From: Bacillota bacterium
GTDB taxonomy: Bacteria > Bacillota > Clostridia > Christensenellales > CAG-138
DNA: 9,961 nt
NCBI GenBank assembly: GCA_016288175.1
Contig: JAEEYN010000204.1
Coordinates: 1-9,961 of the forward strand
Reading direction: 5' to 3'
Below the pieces are notes generated by a model. That model was not told where the DNA came from and did no database searches. It saw nothing but the letters and a program-made list of their open reading frames with translations. Positions 1-5,185 of the stretch are shown piece by piece (the stretch's first letter is position 1; each line of letters starts with the position of its first letter). A program made the translations under genes and the position numbers.

Positions 1-1002
1 GATTACGATAACGATACCGTTGTCGTACCGATGGGCGAAGTCGTCGAAATGACTCTTGAAGATCTGCCCGGCGGCGGCTGGCTGATCACCTCCGGCGTAA
101 CCTTCTTCTCCACCTTCGAAGTCAAGGTCGAGATCGAGAATGCGACGACGCTGCAGAACAGCAACTACCAGATCGTCATGAACATCATCCACAAGCTGAT
201 CCCCGAGCCGGAGATCACTCCGATCGCGGATGTCAACGACGCTGAAGAAGGATTGAAGTTCACAGTCGAAGGTTATGTAACGAGCAACGCTTCCGGTTAT
301 GACCAGGATACCGCGTTCTTCGACTGCATCTACATCCAGGACGATACCGCCGGTATCAACCTCTTCCCGGTTGCGGGCGATTTCCATATCGGTCAGTATG
401 TCCGCGTAACCGGCGTCACCGGCTCCTATAACGGCGAACGCGAGCTCGTCGTTTCGAAGATCGAGCTTGTCGAAGGCGTTGAAGAGCAGATCATCGAGCC
501 TCTCGAACTGACTGCGGAACAGGCGATGAGCACCGATTACACCGGAACTCTTATCAAAGTCGAAGGTACGGTCGAGAGCCTCGGCTATTCCTCCGACGGC
601 GCTCTTGAAACGATAATGGTCAATGACGGCACAGGCACAGCCCGCGTCTTTATCGACGGTTACATCATGAGCGATTACGTCATCGACATCCATGTCGGCG
701 ATCATGTTTCCGCGATCGGTCTTGCATCGATCACCGTTGATACCGAAGACGTCAACGGCGGCTTCATCCCGCGCATCCGCGTCAGGAACCGCGCAGAGAT
801 CGAAGTCACCCCCGGCGGCCTGCCGGATCTCAACGGCGACGGCAACTGCAACATGACCGACGCGCTGATGATCATCCGCTACGCGATGAACGTTGAGACC
901 TATCCCGATGAGATCGTCGCGCTGATGGATATCAATCACAACGGAACCATCAACACCACCGACGCGCTGCTCTACCTGCGCGCTGTTATGGGCGTTGAAT
1001 GA
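1..1002 (+). CDS. Dockerin-bearing surface or secreted protein, C-terminal part
   Basis: The reading frame is open from base 1, so this is the C-terminal 333 residues of a larger protein; the ATG at 31 is internal and has no ribosome binding site. Two OB-fold-like beta-rich segments (window residues about 68-165 and 166-270) have the 'VEGYV..IQDDTAGI' and 'VEGTV..VNDGTGTARVF' pattern seen in extracellular clostridial proteins. The end (residues 276-333) is a type I dockerin with two calcium-binding loops: DLNGDGNCN followed by TDAL, and DINHNGTIN followed by TDAL, each leading into a helix. Dockerins bind cohesin modules and attach enzymes or surface proteins to scaffolds outside the cell. 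The catalytic part, if any, lies upstream of the window, so the substrate is unknown. The dockerin is certain to my eye; the OB-fold call is by pattern only. A strong terminator follows 17 nt after the stop. Confidence 0.85.
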   Translation, partial: DYDNDTVVVPMGEVVEMTLEDLPGGGWLITSGVTFFSTFEVKVEIENATTLQNSNYQIVMNIIHKLIPEPEITPIADVNDAEEGLKFTVEGYVTSNASGYDQDTAFFDCIYIQDDTAGINLFPVAGDFHIGQYVRVTGVTGSYNGERELVVSKIELVEGVEEQIIEPLELTAEQAMSTDYTGTLIKVEGTVESLGYSSDGALETIMVNDGTGTARVFIDGYIMSDYVIDIHVGDHVSAIGLASITVDTEDVNGGFIPRIRVRNRAEIEVTPGGLPDLNGDGNCNMTDALMIIRYAMNVETYPDEIVALMDINHNGTINTTDALLYLRAVMGVE

Positions 1003-1019
1003 TCCGGATAAATTCAATG

Positions 1020-1050
1020 GGGACCGCTTAGGCGGTCCCTGATCCTTTTT
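1020..1050 (+). terminator. Rho-independent terminator after the dockerin gene
   Basis: A perfect 8-bp stem, GGGACCGC (1020-1027) with GCGGTCCC (1032-1039), has a 4-nt loop and is followed by TTTTT at 1046-1050. It ends only 12 nt before the start of the next gene. Confidence 0.9.
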
Positions 1051-1062
1051 GAACACTGGAAT

Positions 1063-2367
1063 ATGAAAAAAACAACGAAAACGATCATAACTTCGGCTGT
1101 GCTTGCAGTCTGCGCAGTGCTGTTCATTATTGGCATTATTGTTGCAAATCAAAGCGCTGAGCAGGAATACAGCAAGAACTACAGCATCGACTATGAACTT
1201 GCAAAGGTTTTATCGATCGAAAACAATTATGAAGTCGATCCGGACAGGGAAGGGAATCCCCGCGGGAGCCAAACGATCGAAGTCGAAGTGCTGACAGGCG
1301 AGCACAAGGGCGACGTCAGAACGATACTGAATCCGCTCGGTCCTTCCAACCGGAAAGTCGTAAGGGACGGTTCGGTCCTGACTGTTAAAATCGAAACTTC
1401 GTTCGGCAAAGCGGGTTATCAGATCAGCATTACGAATTATAACCTGATCCCGCTGCTGATCGTTATGATTGGGATATTCGTTGCCGCGGTTCTGATCGTA
1501 GGCCGCAAAAAGGGCATGATGAGCCTTATCGGCCTTACGGCTTCGCTCGCTGTGATCATTTTCTTCCTGATCCCGATGTGGCTGAAAGGCAATTCGGCAA
1601 CGGCTCTGACGATGATATGCTGCATCTATATCACGGTGCTCTGTTTCACGCTTCTCGGAGGCATCTCCAGAAAGACGGTTTCGGCAATGCTCGGTACGGT
1701 TCTCTGCCTGTTTGTGGCATATATTTTCGCCGAGATCTGCAGCAATATTGCCGGAGTTTCCGGCTACAGCGACCTGATGTCGGCGGATTCGCTTCTTGTT
1801 GAAAGCAGGCTGCTCGAAGGCATCACGCTGAATATCCGCGGTCTGTTCGTTGCGGGGATCCTGATCTCCGCGCTCGGTGCTGTGATGGACGTTGCAATGA
1901 GCATCGCTTCCGCAGTCGATGAGCTCAGAACCGTCAATCCCGGCATGACTTCCCGCGAACTCTTCAAATCGGGAATGAACGTCGGGCGGGACATGATCGG
2001 AACAATGACGAACACGCTTATCCTCGCTTTCGCCGGAACTTCGCTTGCAACGATGATAATCATGTATACGGCGAATATGAAGCCGCTGCAGCTGATAAAC
2101 AACGATGACCTTGTTATGGAGGCAATTCGCGGCATCGCAGGTTCGCTCGGCCTTATAACCGCCGTCCCGCTGACTGCCGCCGTCGCTTCGGCAAGCTTCG
2201 GATCTCTTGGAATGAATCCGCCGATCCCAGCGACTCAAGGAAAAGGATCGAAAACAGAGACCGCGCCTAATACCGAACGTCCGCGAAAGCAGCTTCGCCG
2301 CGAAATGACGCGCATTGCCGAAGAGGAACGAATTAAGTCATCCGGAAGGAAAAATCGAAAAGAGTAA
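1063..2367 (+). CDS. YibE/F-family integral membrane protein
   Basis: A 434-residue multi-pass membrane protein of the YibE/F family (as in the paired Lactococcus YibE and YibF proteins), whose biochemical role is not established. An N-terminal membrane helix (about 8-28) precedes an extracytoplasmic beta-rich domain (about 30-125). About seven further hydrophobic helices follow (roughly 128-147, 152-172, 180-199, 207-228, 258-284, 312-336, 356-378), then a basic, hydrophilic tail of some 50 residues. The family hallmarks are clear: GALGAVMD-like 'ALGAVMDVAMSIASA' at about 270-284 and GRDMIGTMTNTLILAFAG at 308-325. Length and layout fit a single-chain family member. The ATG at 1063 has only a weak upstream TGGA, so translation may be weak. 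No separate promoter is visible in the 60 nt before it; expression may depend on read-through of the terminator at 1020-1050. The convergent neighbour is unrelated in function. Confidence 0.88.
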   Translation: MKKTTKTIITSAVLAVCAVLFIIGIIVANQSAEQEYSKNYSIDYELAKVLSIENNYEVDPDREGNPRGSQTIEVEVLTGEHKGDVRTILNPLGPSNRKVVRDGSVLTVKIETSFGKAGYQISITNYNLIPLLIVMIGIFVAAVLIVGRKKGMMSLIGLTASLAVIIFFLIPMWLKGNSATALTMICCIYITVLCFTLLGGISRKTVSAMLGTVLCLFVAYIFAEICSNIAGVSGYSDLMSADSLLVESRLLEGITLNIRGLFVAGILISALGAVMDVAMSIASAVDELRTVNPGMTSRELFKSGMNVGRDMIGTMTNTLILAFAGTSLATMIIMYTANMKPLQLINNDDLVMEAIRGIAGSLGLITAVPLTAAVASASFGSLGMNPPIPATQGKGSKTETAPNTERPRKQLRREMTRIAEEERIKSSGRKNRKE

Positions 2368-2370
2368 AAG

Positions 2371-2410
2371 AAAAAGCCCGCTTCCGAAAGGAAACGGGTT
2401 TTTGTTTTCT
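2371..2410. terminator. Bidirectional terminator between convergent genes
   Basis: AAAAAGCCCG (2371-2380) and CGGGTTTTT (2395-2403) flank an inner TTCC-GAAA-GGAA hairpin (2382-2393) with one C/A mismatch. The A-run on the left and T-run on the right let it work in both directions, for the membrane-protein gene ending at 2367 and the minus-strand epimerase ending at 2418. Confidence 0.85.
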
Positions 2411-2417
2411 CGGACGA

Positions 2418-3488
2418 TCAGGATTTGTAGTATTCTTTATACCATTCCGCGAAACGGCGAAGCCCTTCGCGAATTCCAATCGACGGGCGGAAACCGTAAT
2501 CGCGCTCAAGACCTTCGGAATCGGCAAAGGTGACGGGAACATCGCCGGGCTGCATCGGAACAAGCTGACGGTGCGCTTCGAAATCGTAATCCGCGGGCAA
2601 AATTTCGGCGCGAACAAGCTCTTCCTGCAGTGTTGCAATATAATCGAGAAGGTTCTCCGGAGTGCCGCCGCCGATATTATAGACAGCATAGGGCGGCAGG
2701 GGAAGACCGTCTTCTCCGTTGAGCTTTTCCGGCGCGCCTTTCATGACGCGTATAACGCCTTCGACGATATCGTCGACATATGTGAAATCGCGCTTGCAGT
2801 TGCCGAAATTGAAGATTCTGATTGTATCGCCGGCGGCAAGCTTTTGCGTTGCGCTGAAATAGAACATATCCGGTCTGCCTGCGGGTCCGTAGACTGTAAA
2901 GAACCGTAGACCGGTGCATGGAATGTTATAGAGCTTTGCATAGCTGTGAGCAAGGAGCTCATTGGATTTCTTCGTTGCGGCATATAGGGAAACGGGATTG
3001 TCCACCTTGTCTTCAACGCTGAAGGGGACCTTCTTGTTGCCGCCGTAAACACTGCTCGAGGAAGCATAAACAAGATGCTCAACGGGTTGATTCCGGCAGG
3101 CTTCGAGAATATTGTAGAACCCGATAAGATTGCTTTCGATATAAACATCCGGATGATCGATCGAATAGCGCACGCCAGCCTGTGCAGCGAGATTGACGAC
3201 GACGGCAGGTCTGTATTCCGAAAAAACGCTTTCGATAAGCGCCTTATCCGCGATCGAGCCGCGAATGAAGACATGACGGACAGAAGAGGTCTCCGCTGCT
3301 TTTCCGATCAGACCGAGACGGTATTCCTTAAGCCCCGGATCGTAATAATTGTTCATATTGTCAAGGCTGATGACCGTCCCGCCGTCCATTTCGGAAAGCA
3401 GGCGGAGAACAAGATTCGCGCCGATAAAACCGGGTGAACCTGTCACAAGAACTGTTTTGCCGTTAAGATCGATATGTGTTTTTCCCAT
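2418..3488 (-). CDS. UDP-glucuronate 4-epimerase (extended SDR family)
   Basis: A 356-residue extended short-chain dehydrogenase/reductase that most likely interconverts UDP-glucuronate and UDP-galacturonate with bound NAD in the cytoplasm, feeding surface polysaccharide synthesis. Visible signatures: the dinucleotide-binding loop TGSPGFIG (16-23; the second variable residue is Pro where Ala is usual), QAGVRYSIDHP (103-113), the catalytic SSSS (143-146) and YxxxK (Tyr169, Lys173), TVYGPAGRPDM (198-208) and RDFTYVDDIVEG (233-244). The QAGVRYS and GRPDM motifs favour the CapI/LpsL glucuronate epimerases over GalE. The start at 3488 is supported by GGAGGG at 3493-3498 on the minus strand. It is transcribed divergently from UDP-glucose 6-dehydrogenase, which makes its presumed substrate; this genetic link is the best support for substrate. 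A GalE-like or other UDP-sugar epimerase activity is possible but less likely. Confidence 0.9.
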   Translation of the reverse strand: MGKTHIDLNGKTVLVTGSPGFIGANLVLRLLSEMDGGTVISLDNMNNYYDPGLKEYRLGLIGKAAETSSVRHVFIRGSIADKALIESVFSEYRPAVVVNLAAQAGVRYSIDHPDVYIESNLIGFYNILEACRNQPVEHLVYASSSSVYGGNKKVPFSVEDKVDNPVSLYAATKKSNELLAHSYAKLYNIPCTGLRFFTVYGPAGRPDMFYFSATQKLAAGDTIRIFNFGNCKRDFTYVDDIVEGVIRVMKGAPEKLNGEDGLPLPPYAVYNIGGGTPENLLDYIATLQEELVRAEILPADYDFEAHRQLVPMQPGDVPVTFADSEGLERDYGFRPSIGIREGLRRFAEWYKEYYKS

Positions 3489-3522
3489 ACATCCCTCCGG
3501 AGTGCTTTTAGATCCTTTTCTT

Positions 3523-3552
3523 ATGTTATCACCAATTGAGCGTTTCGGTCAA
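3523..3552 (-). promoter_or_regulatory. Predicted sigma-A promoter for the epimerase gene
   Basis: Read on the minus strand: -35 TTGACC (bases 3547-3552), an 18-nt spacer, and an extended -10 TGATAACAT (TAACAT at 3523-3528). Transcription would start near 3516, giving a leader of about 28 nt. The match is moderate and rests on sequence alone. Confidence 0.55.
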
Positions 3553-3588
3553 GAGTCAATTCGATGATCGGTCCATAAAACAAAAATC

Positions 3589-3617
3589 TTGCTATAAGCG
3601 GGAAAATGTGATAAGAT
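3589..3617 (+). promoter_or_regulatory. Predicted sigma-A promoter for UDP-glucose dehydrogenase
   Basis: -35 TTGCTA (3589-3594), a 17-nt spacer, and extended -10 TGATAAGAT (TAAGAT at 3612-3617). Transcription would start near 3624, which makes the TTG at 3625 an unlikely start codon and supports the ATG at 3652. Confidence 0.6.
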
Positions 3618-3651
3618 AAACTAATTGATTATGAACGGGAGGAACTCCGCT

Positions 3652-4893
3652 ATGAATAGGAAGATCGCTGTTGCCGGCACGGGTTATGTCGGACTTTCGC
3701 TTGCGGTTCTGCTTGCTCAGCACAATTCTGTCACCGCTGTCGATATCATCCCCGAAAAGGTCGAAAAGATCAATGCGTTCGAATCTCCGATCCAGGATGA
3801 ATACATCGAAAAATTCCTTTCCGAAGCAAAAGCGGGGGAGAGACAGCTTGACCTGACCGCAACGCTTGACGGCGAAAAGGCGTACCGCGACGCGGAATTC
3901 GTGATTATCGCCGCTCCGACGAATTACGATCCTCAGAAGAATTTCTTCGACTGTTCGGCTGTCGAATCGGTGATCGAACTTGTCCGCGAGGTAAACCCGG
4001 ATGCGATAATGGTGATCAAATCGACGATCCCCGTCGGTTATACCGAAAAGGTTCGCCAAAGGTTCAGCGAAAACATTATCTTCAGCCCCGAATTCCTCCG
4101 CGAATCGAAAGCGCTGTACGATAATCTTTATCCTTCCCGTATCATCGTTTCCTGCAACGATGCAACGCGCGAAAAAGCCGAGGAGTTTGCGGAACTTTTG
4201 AAAGAAGGGGCGGAGAAGAAGGATGTTCCGACGCTCTTTATGGGCTTCACCGAAGCCGAAGCCGTTAAGCTTTTCGCGAATACATATCTTGCTCTCAGAG
4301 TAAGCTTTTTCAACGAGCTCGATACCTATGCCGAGATGAAGGGCCTTTCGACGCGCGATATCATCAACGGCGTATGCCTCGATCCCCGCATCGGTTCTCA
4401 CTACAACAATCCTTCATTCGGTTACGGAGGATACTGCCTGCCGAAGGATACGAAACAGCTTCTTGCGAATTATCAGGACGTCCCCGAGAATCTTATCGGC
4501 GCTATTGTTGAAAGCAACCGCACCCGCAAGGATTTCATCGCCGACCGCGTACTTGAAAAAGCGGGGTATTATACCGCAAGCTCAATGTGGAACGCCGCGA
4601 AAGAACGCCCGCTGACCGTCGGCGTTTTCAGGCTTACAATGAAGGCCAACAGCGATAATTTCCGCCAAAGCAGCATTCAGGGCGTTATGAAGCGAATCAA
4701 GGCGAAAGGCGCAACGGTTATCATCTACGAACCCACAATGCCCGATGGAACAACGTTCTTCGGCAGCCTTGTGGTGAACGATATCGAGCGTTTTAAGCAG
4801 GGGTCCGACGCTATCATTGCTAACCGCTACGAAAGTGTGCTCGACGATGTGGCGGATAAAGTCTACACCAGAGACCTGTTCCGCAGGGACTGA
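3652..4893 (+). CDS. ugd: UDP-glucose 6-dehydrogenase
   Basis: A 413-residue cytoplasmic enzyme that oxidises UDP-glucose to UDP-glucuronate with two NAD+. Motifs in order: Rossmann loop GTGYVG (9-14), STIPVGYT (124-131), SPEFLRES (145-152), and the active-site segment YGGYCLPKDT with catalytic Cys262. The length fits the compact bacterial form (Streptococcus HasB and enterobacterial Ugd types). The start is set at 3652, where GGGAGG (3637-3642) lies 9 nt upstream and the protein begins in the usual way, just before the Rossmann strand. A TTG at 3625 in the same frame would add nine residues but lacks a binding site. The divergent UDP-glucuronate 4-epimerase would use its product, so together they give UDP-galacturonate. 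No glycosyltransferase or polymerase gene is visible, so these two appear to supply a precursor to a pathway encoded elsewhere. Confidence 0.96.
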   Translation: MNRKIAVAGTGYVGLSLAVLLAQHNSVTAVDIIPEKVEKINAFESPIQDEYIEKFLSEAKAGERQLDLTATLDGEKAYRDAEFVIIAAPTNYDPQKNFFDCSAVESVIELVREVNPDAIMVIKSTIPVGYTEKVRQRFSENIIFSPEFLRESKALYDNLYPSRIIVSCNDATREKAEEFAELLKEGAEKKDVPTLFMGFTEAEAVKLFANTYLALRVSFFNELDTYAEMKGLSTRDIINGVCLDPRIGSHYNNPSFGYGGYCLPKDTKQLLANYQDVPENLIGAIVESNRTRKDFIADRVLEKAGYYTASSMWNAAKERPLTVGVFRLTMKANSDNFRQSSIQGVMKRIKAKGATVIIYEPTMPDGTTFFGSLVVNDIERFKQGSDAIIANRYESVLDDVADKVYTRDLFRRD

Positions 4894-4910
4894 TATTGTA
4901 TTTTTTAGAA

Positions 4911-4936
4911 GGAGCGGTAATACGCCGCTCCTTTTT
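4911..4936 (+). terminator. Rho-independent terminator after ugd
   Basis: A perfect 7-bp GC-rich stem, GGAGCGG (4911-4917) with CCGCTCC (4925-4931), has a 7-nt loop and is followed directly by TTTTT. Confidence 0.92.
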
Positions 4937-4938
4937 GC

Positions 4939-4967
4939 TTGCTTTTTTCTCCGTTTTTTGGTATAAT
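4939..4967 (+). promoter_or_regulatory. Strong predicted promoter of the tail-fibre-like gene
   Basis: -35 TTGCTT (4939-4944), a 17-nt spacer, and a perfect -10 TATAAT (4962-4967) preceded by the extended TG motif (TGGTATAAT). The start would be near A4974, leaving a leader of about 212 nt before the ATG at 5186. Confidence 0.75.
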
Positions 4968-4973
4968 AAAGAT

Positions 4974-5067
4974 AGAGCGGGAGTTTTAGTCGGCCCGGAA
5001 TCAATTCTGTTTAACCGAAAAACAAGACCATAGATTTGCCGATGTCTTTTTTGCCGCTCCTGCTTTT
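4974..5067 (+). ncRNA. Candidate structured leader RNA or small RNA
   Basis: Starting at the predicted transcription start, bases 4974-4983 pair with 5057-5066 (10 bp, two G-U). Nested inside, GTCGGC (4989-4994) pairs with GCCGAT (5038-5043), and CGGAA (4996-5000) forms a hairpin with TTCTG (5005-5009) around TCAA. The closing stem runs into TTTT (5064-5067). GGCCCGG (4992-4998) could instead pair with CCGGGGCC (5145-5152) near the start codon, so two folds are possible. It matches no riboswitch or RNA family I recognise. The pairing was found by eye and no energy was computed, so chance folding is possible. Confidence 0.35.
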
Positions 5068-5127
5068 ACATATTTTTAGCCATTTCGGAAAATCAATCGA
5101 ATAGAATCAAAGGGGTAAGCGATCAAG

Positions 5128-5148
5128 CCGGCAGCGCTTTTTCGCCGG
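5128..5148 (+). other. Hairpin in the distal leader of the tail-fibre-like gene
   Basis: CCGGC (5128-5132) pairs with GCCGG (5144-5148) around an 11-nt loop. It lies 38 nt before the start codon. It has no following T-run, so it is not a terminator; it could belong to the alternative fold with 4992-4998. Confidence 0.4.
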
Positions 5149-5185
5149 GGCCGTCCGAAAAATCAATTAATTAATCGGAGTAAAT

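Larger units (their letters stand above)
3521..3619. repeat. Inverted 12-bp motif over both divergent -10 elements
   Basis: TTATGTTATCAC at 3521-3532 is the inverted copy of GTGATAAGATAA at 3608-3619, matching at 11 of 12 positions (GTGATAA[G/C]ATAA). Each arm covers the predicted -10 region of the gene it faces. It may be a regulator site or simply two similar promoters; the length of the match beyond the -10 suggests the former. Confidence 0.6.

Noticed and set aside
1210..2238. A 342-codon open frame on the minus strand
   Set aside because: It lies antisense to the clear YibE/F gene, its composition (Arg, His, Asp, Cys rich) is that of a shadow frame, and it has no recognisable domain.
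3625..3651. Nine-residue N-terminal extension of ugd from a TTG codon
   Set aside because: The predicted transcription start is at this position, there is no binding site before it, and GGGAGG plus the Rossmann strand position support the ATG at 3652.
3592..4401. A 269-codon open frame on the minus strand
   Set aside because: It is antisense to ugd, whose motifs are unambiguous, and has no protein-family features.
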